This document shows, in pieces, positions 11,102-21,525 of a DNA stretch of 64,000 bases. Within the stretch, counting starts at the first letter, position 1. Every line of letters begins with the position of its first letter. Under the pieces are notes generated by a model. It did not search any database. It was given only the letters and a program-made list of their open reading frames with translations, and was not told where the DNA came from. The stretch covers positions 1,054,001-1,118,000 of the forward strand of contig OX637804.1 in the NCBI GenBank assembly GCA_951802425.1, given 5' to 3'. Source of the stretch: Clavaria fumosa (Eukaryota; Basidiomycota; Agaricomycetes; Agaricales; Clavariaceae). The position numbers and the translations under genes are program-made.

Positions 11102-12709
11102 TCACATGGATTCGGTGCTAACTACGATCGTTTCCCATTGACCAAGCTTTTCCAAAGGCAATCTGTCCACTTCCTCCTTTTGCGCCTCAGTACCGCAACA
11201 GCAATCATCACCTTCAACAGGCCGGTCTGGCTCTTTCAGATGCAAATCACTGAAGAAGACCCTCTCGCCTGCCATGAGCACCCTACCAAAAGAATATATC
11301 GTGTGGTTGCCTGACGTTTTGTATTGCTGCAGTTCCTTAGGGGGGGGCGTCTTTGGAGGCGTAGGAGGTGTAGGAGGCCTGGTAGGTGACTTGGGAGGCG
11401 GAATCTTGGTTGGAGATCTGGGAGGCGTCTTGGTAGGCGATCCGGGAGGAGCCTTGGGAGGCGTCCCAGTAGGAGCCTTGGGAGGCGTCCCGGGAGGCGT
11501 CTTGGTAGGCGATCCGGGAGGAGCCTTGGTAGGCGTCCCGGGAGGAGCCTTGGGAGGTGTCCCGGGAGGAGCCTTGGGAGGTGTCCCTGGAGGGGCCTTT
11601 GGAGGTGTCCCTGGAGGGGCCTTGGGAGGTGTCCCGGGAGGAGCCTTGGGAGGTGTCCCTGGAGGAGCCTTTGGAGGTGTCCCGGGAGGAGCCTTGGGAG
11701 GTGTCCCTGGAGGAGCCTTGGGAGGTGTCCCGGGAGGAGCCTTGGGAGGTGTCCCTGGAGGGGCCTTTGGAGGTGTCCCGGGAGGGGCCTTTGGAGGTGT
11801 CCCGGGAGGGGCCTTGGGAGGTGTCCCGGGAGGGGCCTTGGGAGGTGTCCCGGGAGGAGCCTTGGGAGGTGTCCCGGGAGGAGCTTTGGGAGGCGTTCCG
11901 GGAGGAGGAGGCTTCTCGGGAAGATAGAGCACGGCCTGCTCTCTCTCCAATTCATGGAGCGTGGGTGGCATTCCACCGACCGCGAAGTCGGCGTCAGGGG
12001 CCAATAGAGGATTGGAACACCATGGTGAGGCGGCGATATTCATGACTGCGATTGTCACGGGAGTCCCACCAACGTAGCCGAAAGACCTATAAAATGCAGA
12101 AAGAGAACCTCCTTGTGCTACAGCAAACAAATAAGTAAGCAATGGCAGCACAAAGAAATCTGGAGCCTGAAGAATCTCCTTACATGAACATTCAAAACGA
12201 CTGACACATCGAGTGGATGCTCCAAGACCAGTCCACCACCCACCCGGCATAGTCGTGCCAAATGTACTCGCGAAGGGATACTCATCGCAGCTGTCATCGT
12301 GGCAAAGTTATAAACGTACAAATGAGAACCTGGACCTGACATACGTTACACGAGCAGCGGTCGGGGGTGCAGTTTGACATCTATTCGGATTGGGTGCACA
12401 GCCTGCAGCCACTCTGCGTGCGCGTCTTACGGCCCTGTTCGGGTCGTAGTGCATTTGGCTGTAAGGGTGATTAAAGAGCGCAAAACACTACTGTTCGTGA
12501 GATCAATTTTAAGTATTGAATCGAAAGCCATTTACCATGTTATTGCAAGTCTCTAAGGGTGGATCATGCAGATTATTATAAATGTGTTTCGGAATGCGAC
12601 AAGACGTACCAGGGATCCGATTGCAATCGAAAGCTATGACTTGCGACGAGACCAAGGTCTCGAAGCTCGCCAATGTAAGGCCAACAAGTAAGAGAGAGAG
12701 CATGACCAT
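11102..12709 (-). CDS. Secreted NucA/NucB-like nuclease-domain protein with PPGTPPKA repeats (family B, copy B1)
   Basis: Four exons: 12709-12536, 12487-12345, 12290-12184 and 12117-11102 give 479 residues. The product has a signal peptide ([20 protein letters not shown]), then Cys-containing segments [16 protein letters not shown] and [20 protein letters not shown], then [15 protein letters not shown]. The CDEYPFAS box followed by a QGG-LS-FY box is typical of the NucA/NucB deoxyribonuclease domain (PF14040), secreted nucleases known from Bacillus and fungi. The CDEYPFAS box is completed only by splicing the second intron (phase 2). Between the domain and the C-terminal block ([10 protein letters not shown] ... 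[10 protein letters not shown]) lies an array of about twenty 8-residue GTPPKAPP units encoded by a 24-bp minisatellite (about 11360-11910). Copy B3 lacks it. Catalytic activity is inferred, not shown. Confidence 0.8.
11360..11912 (-). repeat. 24-bp coding minisatellite in B1 (GTPPKAPP units)
   Basis: Roughly twenty head-to-tail 24-bp units; about fifteen are nearly identical and the rest are variants such as GSPTKTPP at the distal end. All units keep the reading frame. Third-position differences separate sub-types, which points to repeated local unit expansion. Confidence 0.93.
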
Positions 12710-12749
12710 GATAAGCCGCCGCAATCTGGTCTCCTAACCCGATCCCTTT

Positions 12750-12768
12750 CCCCCTCTATATACACCTG
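12750..12768 (-). promoter_or_regulatory. TATA-like box of B1
   Basis: On the minus strand the sequence GGTGTATATAGAGG lies about 45-60 bp before the B1 start. The same TGCAGGTGTATATAGA string precedes B3 (about 19818-19836), and B2 has TATATAGAGG in the same place, so the core promoter is conserved across family B. Confidence 0.55.
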
Positions 12769-12789
12769 CAGCCAGCACCCAAACATGAC

Positions 12790-13140
12790 AGGCTTATCCC
12801 GGATAAACCACCGGTCACCTTGGCCGCACAGAGCAACAGACAGCTGATCGAGCGCTGATCGAGATCAAAGTTGACCAGGTTGGCCAAACACAAGCAAATT
12901 GTTACTAAGTTAGGTAAAAGGATCTCAGCAGACTGCGCCCATTGCACCCATCGTCGCCCATTGCACCCATCGTCGCCGCCGTCATCGTCGTCATCGTCGT
13001 CACCGTCGTCATCGTCACCGTCATCGTCATCGTTGTTACCCATGTCGTTGTCGTTATCTTAACTGTTATCGTCGCCCCGTCATCGCCGTTAGTGCTCGTG
13101 GTTGGTTCATCATCACCATTGTCGTCCTTGTTGTCGTAAG
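12790..13140. other. Intergenic spacer with CGT/CAT-rich microsatellite
   Basis: About 12950-13070 is a degenerate run of CGTCAT/CGTCGC trinucleotides with open frames on both strands. It is simple sequence, not a gene. A related run lies at 15890-15975. Confidence 0.7.
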
Positions 13141-13574
13141 CAAGACTTCCAGGTGACTGCCGAGGCGTCGGCGCATGCTGGAACCCGAAGGGTAAGATTC
13201 GCGTTGAAAGAGCGCGGTTGGTGTCATCCCAGACCTCAACACGAACACGGTGAGGTGGCTTTCCTCTGCTAGATTGGCAAAGGCGAGGTCAACCATGTCA
13301 GGCAACCAACGAACTGCCGCTTTGCTCAGAGTGCAATGTTACAAACGGAACCACGAAAACAGAATTGAATACAGTTTCGGAAACGCTACTGAGACCCCCA
13401 TGCAGGCGCTGAGGCCTCAACACTTACGCTCTTTCGTACAATCTGATGACGATTTCAGCCATGGGAGGAATGCCACTGCAGGTGAATCATCACTCGCCCC
13501 AAGATCAACATTTCAGCCTCTGGCGGAACGGCATCGAAACGTTCTTCGCCAGTGTCTATCTACCTCTTAGTCCT

Positions 13575-14048
13575 GGGGTAAGACCCCTCCATTGTCCTGA
13601 GCCGTGAAGTAGAACTCTCACCCAACCTGGCTACGACGGCCGTGAGCGCTCCGACGGCCTGTGAGACAGGCGCACGAAAAGACTGGTGAGGCTCGTCGCA
13701 CTCTCCGGAGTCTCCGCCTTCCAACATGTTCACCAAGAGCACTGTGCGAGGCCTGGCTCCCGGGGCAGACTCTTCGTCCGCGACAACGAAGATCGACGCG
13801 CCGTATTGATGCCATTCGCGGCGACCCAACTTTTGTGTATCTCTCCGATCTGATTGGGCGACTCTGGGAGTTATGCGTCATGCAGTGCCGCAGCAGTCTT
13901 GTCTCGCGCATCACTACCAGAAAATGTCGTCCGCACGGCATATACCACTCATCCTATTTCCAACAATGGCCAAGCTATCCTTCTCGAGCTCCTGAATCAG
14001 CCTAATCGACAGTATAAACAGCCCTACAACCTCCCCGACTTGCTCCAA
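13575..14048 (-). pseudogene. D2, broken copy of D1 split by a small inversion
   Basis: The minus strand of 13575-13829 keeps the C-terminal half (YGASIFVVADEESAPG ... SFRAPVSQAVGALTA), with a later frameshift. The N-terminal half (HPISNNGQAILLELLNQPN) is on the plus strand at 13871-14048, inverted relative to D1. The flanks on both sides are in the original orientation. The copy cannot encode a full D protein. Confidence 0.85.
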
Positions 14049-14059
14049 GGTAGCCCAGG

Positions 14060-15583
14060 TCACATGGATTCGGCGCTAGCTACGATCGTTTCCCACTGAC
14101 CAAGCTTTTCCAAAGGCAACTCGTCCACTTCCCCCTGTTGCGCCTCAGTACCGCAACAATCATCATCTTCATTAGGCTGGCCCGGCTCTTTCAGATGCAC
14201 ATCACTGAAGAAGACCCTCTCGCCTGCCATGAGCACCCTACCAAAAGAATATATCGTGTGGTTGCCTGACGTTTTGTATTGCTGCAGCTCCTTAGGGGGG
14301 GGCGTCTTGGGGGGTGTAGGAGGCCTGGGAGGAGACTTGCGAGGCGGAATCTTGGTTGGCGATCCGGGAGGCGTCTTGGTAGGTGATCCGGGAGGCGTGT
14401 TGGTAGGCGATCCGGGAGGAGCCTTGGGAGGTGTCCCTGGAGGAGCCTTGGGAGGTGTCCCTGGAGGAGCCTTGGGAGGTGTCCCTGGAGGGGCCTTTGG
14501 AGGTGTCCCGGGAGGGGCCTTGGGAGGTGTCCCGGGAGGGGCCTTGGGAGGTGTCCCGGGAGGGGCCTTGGGAGGCGTCCCGGGAGGGGCCTTGGGAGGC
14601 GTCCCGGGAGGGGCCTTGGGAGGTGTCCCGGGAGGAGCTTTGGGAGGCGTTCCGGGAGGAGTCCGGGGAGGAGCCTTGGGAGGCGTTCTGGGAGGAGTCC
14701 TCGGAGGAGCCTTGGGAGGCGTGGGAGGCGTTTTTGGAGGTGTCTTGGGAGGAGGAGGCTTCTCAGGAAGATAGAGCACGGCCTGCTCTCTCTCCGATTC
14801 ATAGGGCGTGACCTGCTCTCTCTCCAATTCATGGAGCGTGGGTGGCCTACCACCGACTGCGAAGTCGGCGTCAGGGGCCAATAGAGGATTGAGACACCAC
14901 GGCGAGCCGGCGAGATTGAAGACTGCGATTGTCACGGGAGTCCCACCAACGTAGCCGAAAGACCGATAAAATGCAGAGAGAGAACCTCCTTGTGCTACAA
15001 CAAACAGATAAGTAAGCGATGGCAGCACAAAGAAATCTGGAGCCTGAGGAATCTCCTTACATGAGCATTCGCGACGACTGACACATCGAGTGGATGCTCC
15101 AGTACCAGCCCACCAACCACCTGGCAATGTGCCATATGTACTCGCAAAAGGATACTCGTCGCAACTGTCATCGCCGCAAAGTTAGGAATATATAAATGGG
15201 GACCGGAGCCTGATGTACGTTACGCGAAGGGGAGTCGGAGGTGCAGTTTGACATCTATTCGGATTGGGTGCACAGCGTGCAGCCATTCTGCGTCCGCGTC
15301 TTGCGCCCCTGTTCGGGTCGTAGTGCATTTGGTAGTAAGGGTGATTAAAGAGCGCAAAACACTACTGTTCGTGAGATCAATTTTAAGCATTGAATCGAAA
15401 GCCATTTACCATGTTATTGCAAGTCTCTAAGGGTGGATCATGCAGATTATTATAAATGTGTTTCGGAATGCGACAAGACGTACCAGGGATCCGATTGCAA
15501 TCGAAAGCTATGACTTGCGAAGAGACCAAGGTCTCGAAGCTCGCCAATGTAAGGCCAACAAGTAAGAGAGAGAGCATGACCAT
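14060..15583 (-). CDS. Secreted NucA/NucB-like nuclease-domain protein with PPGTPPKA repeats (family B, copy B2)
   Basis: Exons 15583-15410, 15361-15219, 15164-15061 and 14994-14060 encode 451 residues with the same intron phases as B1 (introns 48, 54 and 66 bp). Signal peptide [20 protein letters not shown], the spliced CDEYPFAS box, the [14 protein letters not shown] segment and the QGGSLSAFY box are intact. The linker is shorter than in B1 (about twelve units plus a variable PRTPPRTPP part). A directly repeated ELEREQ/ESEREQ motif before it suggests a small internal duplication. C-terminal block: [10 protein letters not shown] ... DDCCGTEAQ. Its D partner is broken, but B2 itself shows no disabling change. 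Confidence 0.8.
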
Positions 15584-16104
15584 GATAAGCCGCCGTGATC
15601 TAGCCTCTTAACACGATCCTTTTCTCCCTCTATATAAACCTGCGCCCAAACATGACAGGCATATCCAGGATCACCCAATATCAATAATTGGCGTTACGTT
15701 GGCCGCACTGAGCAACAGCTGATCGAGCACTGATCGAGCGCTAATCAAAGTTGACCCATCCAGCTTGGCAGGTTGGCTAAACACAAGCAAATTGTTACTA
15801 GGTTAGGAAGAAATCATGTAAAAATTCGATATTTTTCTAAGGAGCGCTGAGCGCTCAGCACCAGCCAATGTCAACGCTATTGTCACGCCCGTTGCACCCA
15901 CCATCGCCACCATCATTGTCGTTTGTCCGCTGTCACCCCTGTAACTGATATCGTCGCCGTCATCGCCGTTAGTGCTCGTGGTTCATCACCATTTGTCGTG
16001 TCCTTCTTGTTGACATTACTAAAGATAGTAAGAAAAGTGTGTGCACGTGATTGTGTGACGGGCGGTTGTGTTGTGATGGTCTTATGCGCATGCCATCTCT
16101 CTGC
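15584..16104. other. B2 promoter and spacer
   Basis: Contains the B2 TATA-like region (about 15628-15640) and a CATCGTCGC-type simple repeat near 15895-15975. No gene is supported. Confidence 0.5.
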
Positions 16105-16640
16105 GATGACTGGCTCTCGCCCTGCACTACAACAATGTTTCATGGGCCAAGTCTCCACGATGGCGGATGCTTTGGTCGAATATCCCTCTTCATCGATCAC
16201 CAGTGACGTTAAAATCTCTTGGTCAAGATACCGGAGATTTTTTTTCGCCTGAGCAGGATTTATTTCTGGCTGGGTCTTGGGAATTGGAAGGTCGGGCCCA
16301 GCTCTTCGCCGTGTATCTGGCCCTGCTCAGTGTTGGCTTGTTCAGTGCTTCCGTCGCCTCATAGTCAGAGTACTTCATCTCCTTCGAGCAAAGGTAGTGG
16401 CCAACTTTGCCTACAACATTTTCGTCTCTGCGAAGGAGACACAAGAGTGCCCGGAGTAATGAGACGTTCTTGGTTCTTGAAATTGTCAGACGATCCATAT
16501 CGGCGCTGCAGCCCTCATAATTTCTATGTATCATGTCAAGCGAGGGCTTCAGTTCGTTCTCTCCAGAACGCAGGCGAAACAGCTTCCGTCGAAGGAGCAG
16601 GTGCTCTTCCTTTGCAATTTATCTGAGATATTCTGAATAT
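16105..16640. repeat. Arm of a dispersed inverted repeat (partner 21500-21850)
   Basis: Blocks such as the segment around 16115-16160 (CTCTCGCCCTGCACTACAAC) and 16495-16640 recur in reverse complement at 21500-21850. The sequence around 16220-16330 is related to the conserved upstream region of the C genes. This is a relic flank of the C/B array. Confidence 0.65.
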
Positions 16641-16689
16641 ACACAGAGGCTGCTGTGACATTGGATGACGAATGGGGTAGCTCAGGTCA

Positions 16690-17175
16690 CATGGATTCAG
16701 CTCTACCTCAAGCATTGCCGCAGAAATTCAAGCTGTAATCGTCTCCCACCAGCACACCACCGTATGCTATCTGAGAGTCAAAGGCTTGCCGAACCTCCAG
16801 AGCATACCGTAGCTCTGTAAAGTTTTCAGACTGACGGTGGTCAACACGACACCTCTGTGATGACGGTGCGCTAGATACTAAGCTAAGGTTTCCTGATCCC
16901 GCTGCTCACCTTGTCTTTTGACGTCAGCGAGTCTGTTGAGCCCGTTCTCGATGCGCGAGCAAGAATATGCTGAGCTCGACCACGCGAATGCACGTCAGCG
17001 CGTCAGCTCAGGCAGTGGCAAACAAGCTGAAGGGGAAGGGCAGCATAAATGGACCGCGCCGTGCGAGCGACTCGCGTTGCATGCACCCCGAAGTTTCAGC
17101 AGCACAAAATGTCAGGCAACCACAGTCTTTTTTCTCGGCGGCAAAGTGCTTAAGGAAGTCTTCTTCCCATGCGCG
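16690..17175. pseudogene. Two decayed family B C-terminal fragments
   Basis: On the minus strand about 16690-16765 matches the end and 3' flank of B genes (GGAGACGATTACAGC, then TTGAATTTC). On the plus strand 17096-17170 matches the GNHTIYSLGG-VLKKG-KVFF block of family B (reads ATTVFFLGGKVLKEVFF). Neither belongs to an open gene. Confidence 0.55.
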
Positions 17176-17439
17176 ACGGCTAGCTCTCAACCCCATGTGC
17201 TATGGTCAGGTTTCCCCGTTCCCCATTTAGAAATCTCCCCTTTTTCTGTTCATCAAATACGGTTGACAGAAAAGAGGTGGATATGACCGTTTATGGCAAA
17301 TAGATTGTCATTCCAACAATATACTGTACTGAGAAAACGAAACCAGTTTCTGGATTACAGTAATATTGTCCTCGGGAGGCGTGGAGAAATGGATTGTACA
17401 TCCGAACAGTTACATCCACCCGAGTCTGTATTTGGTGCT

Positions 17440-18990
17440 TTAATCCCCACCGGAGATGCATGCAAAGTTGCAATCCGTCCTCTTTCTGACATCAGCATAG
17501 TTTTTGTCATAGATAGAGTGGAAGAGCTTCGCGTCCACCGCGCTTGCATCTACATGGGCAATGACATCGACCGCATGTTTCACGAAGTCAACGCAATTCT
17601 CGCCATTTTGTTCGAGCGGACCCTTCTTTGGCGCCGCCTGGACCATGGCCAGGTCGAGTAGCTGTTGCGCATACTTGCCTGTCTTGACCTCTCCGAGAAA
17701 GTCTATGGTGTCTCGGGTGCCATCCTTGCGAATGTTCGGGTACCCGCGTTTCTTATTCAAACGGAGGTCAACTTCAAGTGGAGCTTTGGGGTTGCCTGGG
17801 TCATACACCGCGTCCATAAGTGTTCCAGTCGAGACATAAGGAGAGGAGGCGGTCCCTTTGCCGGTAGGGGGGCTATGGAAGAAGAGTGCCCAGTGCTCGT
17901 GATCAGTGTTGATATGTTCGCGGACAAGGCTGATCCAGGTTTCGCCTTCATTAGCGGACAGACAGATAAAGTTCAAATGTTCAGTGCCCTCGGAAAGTGA
18001 TAAGTCAAAACACACTTACCGGAAGGGAGTGCTCGTGGTGCAACACCTGCAGCCCCACGAGGTACATATTCGGGGAAAGCCCTCCTCACAACACAAGTTT
18101 CGGTTGGCTTTCAAACCACGTCATTCCTTGAACAGTGGATCGGGAGCACAGGGGTCGTACCTTACGTGGCTTAACCGTGGGCGTTGGCTTTTTCGTTGTC
18201 GCTGGCTTTGTCGTTGGCGTTGGCTTTGTCGTTGGCGCTGGCTTTCTCGTTGGTACTGGCCTAGTCGGTGTTGGCTTAGGGGGCGGGCGCGGTAGCCTAG
18301 TTGGTACTGGCCTAGTTGGTACTGGCCTAGTCGGTGTTGGCTTAGGGGGCGGGCGCGGTGGCCTAGTTGGTCCAGTCAGTAGCTTGATCGGTGGCGCTGG
18401 CCTAGTTCGTGGTGTCTTGGTTATCGTTGGTTTAGTCGGTGGGGTCTTCTTGGTTGTCGTTGGCTCTGGCCTATGTGTTGTCTTGGTTGGAGGTGGCGCT
18501 GGCTCAGTCGATGTTGTCTTGGTTGTCGTTGGTTTAGGCAGTGTGGTCTTCTTGGTTGTCGTTGGCGCTGGCCTAGTCGGTGTTGTCTTGGTTGGAGTTG
18601 GCGCTGGCTCAGTCGATGTTGTCTTGGTTGTCGTTGGTTTAGGCGGTGTGGTCTTCTTGGTTGTCGTTGGCGCTGGCCTAGTCGGTGTTGTCTTGGTTTG
18701 CTTAGGCGGGGGCTTAGGCGGGGGCCTAGTCGGCGGCTTGGGGGGCGCAGGAGGGGGCCTGGTTGGTGGCTTAGCCTCAGTCGGCGGCACCTGCTCAATG
18801 TCAAGCGCCACTTGACCCTCGAACAACAAGTCGGTGTCGAGTATAATCTGGATAAAGCCCGACACATCAAGACTGTTTGATCGAATGCGTGGATGAGACT
18901 CACGCGATGGCCAAGGGGTGCTGCAACAATGCATAGGGCTACCAAGGAGGCCACACAGATTGCCAGCAAAAAACGCCATGAAGCCAACAT
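17440..18990 (-). CDS. Secreted proline-rich protein with LRAT/NlpC-P60-like domain (family C, copy C1)
   Basis: Exons 18990-18904, 18847-18161, 18107-18020 and 17945-17440 give 455 residues. Exon 1 is a signal peptide (MLASWRFLLAICVASLVALC). Exon 2 starts IILDTDLLFEGQVALDIEQ and runs into a long Pro/Thr/Lys linker of imperfect units (TTTKKTTPPKP, PAPTPTKTT). Exons 3-4 carry a conserved domain: CVVRRAFPEY, ETWISLVREH, EHWALFFHSPP and, about 90 residues later, NGENCVDFVKHAVDVI. A His in 'HWAL' followed by a Cys in 'NC-x-x-FV' is the order of circularly permuted papain folds (LRAT, HRASLS, PPPDE/NlpC-P60-like), which act as acyltransferases, thioesterases or peptidases. That link is inference from motifs. 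Divergent from B3, whose start lies 0.9 kb away. Confidence 0.75.
18161..18790 (-). repeat. Pro/Thr/Lys-rich coding repeats in C1
   Basis: Imperfect units rich in PTK, TTTKKTTPPKP and RPVPTR motifs fill most of exon 2. They are unrelated in unit length or sequence to the 24-bp B repeat. The opposite strand reads as Gly/Val-rich open frames, which are shadows. Confidence 0.85.
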
Positions 18991-18999
18991 CCTGCAAGC

Positions 19000-19881
19000 G
19001 TGAACAGCAAATAACAGAGAAGGGCGAGGGTAAGTCGTAAAGGTAGGAAGAGCGCATTTTAAGCAGCTCCAGCGGAATCAAAACTACCCCCCTAGCGCAA
19101 TTTAAGCAATATCGCGAAACTGATGGCAAAGGCCATTGAATTGTGGGGCGTTGCGTAGAATTTGAATGAATCAGGGTCGCGGCGCTGATATGGGGCATGT
19201 TGATGACGCCCACGCTAAAGCTGAAAGCAAGGATTTATGTAGAATGTTCAGGTCGTGATTTGTGATTAAAATTCACTAACTGTGAGCCGCTGAAAGTAAA
19301 CATGAAACGGGGTCAGATACGAGCAAAATGCTGGGTCCGATCCTTTCAGTTCCCGGCTTCCAAGCCCCACTGGGGATAAATTCCGCCAGGGCGAACGAAA
19401 CCCCAGGTCTTGGTACCCCAGAAACAAGAATCGCCATTTCAATAGAAACGTCAATCAAGGGATGGTACGGTTTGGTGCCACAGCGGTAATGTCACACCTC
19501 CTGGGTTGCACGGTGACGTTTTAGAGGTCAGCGGAAACGGGCCCACGCCGGGCGCCGATGTACGATACAGATCCTATTTTGGATGCCAATTCTGAACGAC
19601 CGGATCCACCAACTTTTTCTATCCTTAAATTGACCACTGGGCAGTATGCGGCGATACTGCGCGGGGAAAACGGTACTGTCACACTGGGAGTACCGTTTTC
19701 CCCGCGCACTATACTGCCCAAACGGTTTCCGAAGCTTCTGATGCAGCTCCAATTCTAGACTAGTTCTATCAAAGAGAACCCCGCATCAACTCCGTCATAT
19801 TCGGGTGCCTGTTGCAGGTGCAGGTGTATATAGAAGGGGAAGGGAAGAGCCCAGGAGCCCACGCTGTTGCCGCTACTCACC
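19000..19881. promoter_or_regulatory. Divergent promoter region between C1 (minus) and B3 (plus)
   Basis: The 0.9-kb interval holds the C1 upstream block (about 19180-19460) that is conserved before C2, C3 and C4, and the B-type TATA string before B3 (about 19824-19834). A strong hairpin lies at 19639-19719. B4/C3 and B5/C4 share the same divergent arrangement. Confidence 0.55.
19639..19719. repeat. Strong hairpin-forming inverted repeat
   Basis: Perfect 19-bp arms at 19658-19676 and 19690-19708 (TGCGCGGGGAAAACGGTAC) enclose a 13-nt loop. A second pair, GGGCAGTAT (19639-19647) with ATACTGCCC (19711-19719), lies outside it. I see no target-site duplication. Confidence 0.8.
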
Positions 19882-20877
19882 ATGCGCTCTCTCTTATTCG
19901 CCTTCCTTACACTGGTGGCCTTGGCCTCGTCACAGATTATTGCTTTCGATTGCAATCGGATGCCTGGTACATACTTTCGTATTCTGAAACCAATTGATAC
20001 TCATCCTCATGATTCAACCGTAGAAACTTGCAATAACATGGTAGGTAGCTGTCGATTCGGGGCCTGGAATCGATCTCACGAACGGTAGTGTTTTGCGAGC
20101 AACAATCGCCCTTACAACCAAATGCACTACGACCCGGTCGTGGGCAACAGACGCGGGCGTAGGCAGGCTGCACGCTGCGTACCCCATCCGAATAGATGTC
20201 GAACTGCACCTCCGACTCCCGTTCGCATAACGTACATCAGGCTCCGGTCCCCATTTATATATTCCTAATTTTGTGGTGATGACAGTTGCGACGAGTATCC
20301 TTTTGCGAGTACGTATGGCATATTGCCAGGTGGTTGGTGGGCTGGTATTGGAGCAACTACTCGGTGTGTCAGTTGGCCGGAATGTCGGTGTAAGGAGACT
20401 CCTCCAGATTTCTTTGCGTAACCATTGCTTATCCATTTGTTTGTAGCACAAGGAGGAACCCTCTCGGCATTTTACAGGAGCTTCGGCTATGCTGCTGGGA
20501 CTCCTATCGGAGTTACGGTATTCAATATTGCCGTCGCGCCATATTGTACCAATCCTCTATTGGCCCCTGACGCCGACTTCAGGGTCGGTGTTATGCCACC
20601 CACGCTTCAGGAATCGGAGAGAGAGCAGCTCAATCTCCAGGCTCCCAACAAGCTTCTGAAGTACAAAACGTCCAACCACACGATCTATTCCCTCGGCGGC
20701 GCTGCACTTAAGAAAGGTTCGAAAGTCTTTTTCGCCAAGGATTGGCAGAAACTAGTAGAAGAGTTGGAGTTGTTTGATGAGGAGGATGATTGCTGCTGCG
20801 GTACGGATGCACAAAAGAAGGCAGCTGACAAGTTGCCTGTGCCGTCTCTCGGTTGGTATGAGGCGATTGTAGCTTGA
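19882..20877 (+). CDS. Secreted NucA/NucB-like nuclease-domain protein without proline repeats (family B, copy B3)
   Basis: Exons 19882-20040, 20089-20231, 20286-20389 and 20447-20877 give 278 residues with the family's intron positions and phases. Signal peptide MRSLLFAFLTLVALASSQ, then DCNRMPGT, CFASNNRPYNQMHYDP, spliced [37 protein letters not shown], and a C-terminal block NHTIYSLGG ... DDCCCGTDAQKK. Between EREQ and KYKTSNHTIY it has only a short QAPNKLL joint, exactly where B1 and B2 hold the proline-rich array. It is therefore the best guide to the array-free form. Divergent from C1. A decayed D gene follows at 20990-21160. Confidence 0.8.
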
Positions 20878-20989
20878 TTTTCTCTTTTGCTTCGTTACCA
20901 TGAAATGCTTGCGATAGTTGTGTGTTCCCTGCCCAGAACTGAATCCATTTATGTGCCTTGAGCTTCATCCAGAACCACAGCAGCGAGCC

Positions 20990-21525
20990 TCGCCGCAAAT
21001 CACAGCAGCCAGAGCACATCCATTACACCCAGAAAATGCCCTCGGAATCTATGTCAAACATCCTATGTCCAACAGTAACCACATTATCTTTCTCGAGCTC
21101 CTGAACAAGAGCTCACGCTGCATTACTACTTCTTCGTTGGCTTCAGCTTGTTGAGGTGCTCACAACCTCCAAATAGGTTGAGTGGTCAAGTCGGGCAGAA
21201 GGACTTCTATATGAGGGACCATTCTGGACAAAAATGTCAGGCAATCACACGATCTATTAGCGCTCAAGAAAGGCGAGAAAGTCTTCTTCGCCAAGCAGAG
21301 CTGGAATGGTTTGATGACGAAGATGATTGCCAAGGCAGTCGATAATTTGTTGTTGGAAGCTCTTGGTCAGTGGGAGACAATTGTAGATTGAATTTCGCTG
21401 GCAATGCTTGATGTAAATCCGAGACCTGAACTACCTTATTCGTTAATCAATGCCACAGCAGCCTTTGCGTATATTCACTGCACCACCATCAGAATATGTT
21501 GTCCATTCAGAATATACTCTCATAT
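20990..21525 (+). pseudogene. D and B remnants behind B3
   Basis: 20990-21160 reads YVKHPMSNSNHIIFLELLNK, a match to the start of D1 (YVTHPMSSNDQAILLELLN). 21224-21390 matches the C-terminal block of family B (GNHTIY, then LKKGEKVFFAK, ending GQWETIVD), broken by a stop and a frameshift. 21475-21525 (CACCACCATCAGAATATG) again resembles the start of a D gene. The order B, D, B, D is thus repeated even among dead copies. Confidence 0.7.

Larger units (their letters stand above)
10132..15830. repeat. Tandem segmental duplication carrying B1-D1 and B2-D2
   Basis: Two direct copies, about 10132-12780 and 13145-15660 (homology continues less clearly to about 15830), share gene order: flank, D gene, B gene, B promoter. 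Identity is high in the B exons and introns and in the D coding region. The copies differ by small indels, by the length of the proline-rich coding minisatellite, and by an inversion of about 180 bp within the second D copy (13871-14048). Microsatellite-like CGT/CAT runs near 12950-13070 lie at the junction. Confidence 0.85.

Noticed and set aside
11360..11912. CRISPR-like array
   Set aside because: Units are contiguous 24-bp coding repeats without unique spacers, in a eukaryotic genome.
11274..11927. Long plus-strand Gly/Val-rich frame (VPGGALGG repeats), and its equivalents at 14229-14774 and 18135-18815
   Set aside because: These are antisense readings of in-frame proline-rich repeats in B1, B2 and C1. 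The sense strands have signal peptides, conserved domains and consistent introns; the antisense frames have none.
12118..12183. Hydrophobic segment ([16 protein letters not shown]) as a membrane helix in B1/B2
   Set aside because: It is encoded by intron 3 (GTAAGG ... TAG). Removing it joins ECS to [10 protein letters not shown] as in B3, so it is not in the protein.
12942..13139. Val/Ile-rich or Asp-rich small proteins at 12756-13139
   Set aside because: Readings of a CGT/CAT trinucleotide repeat; open on both strands because of composition only.
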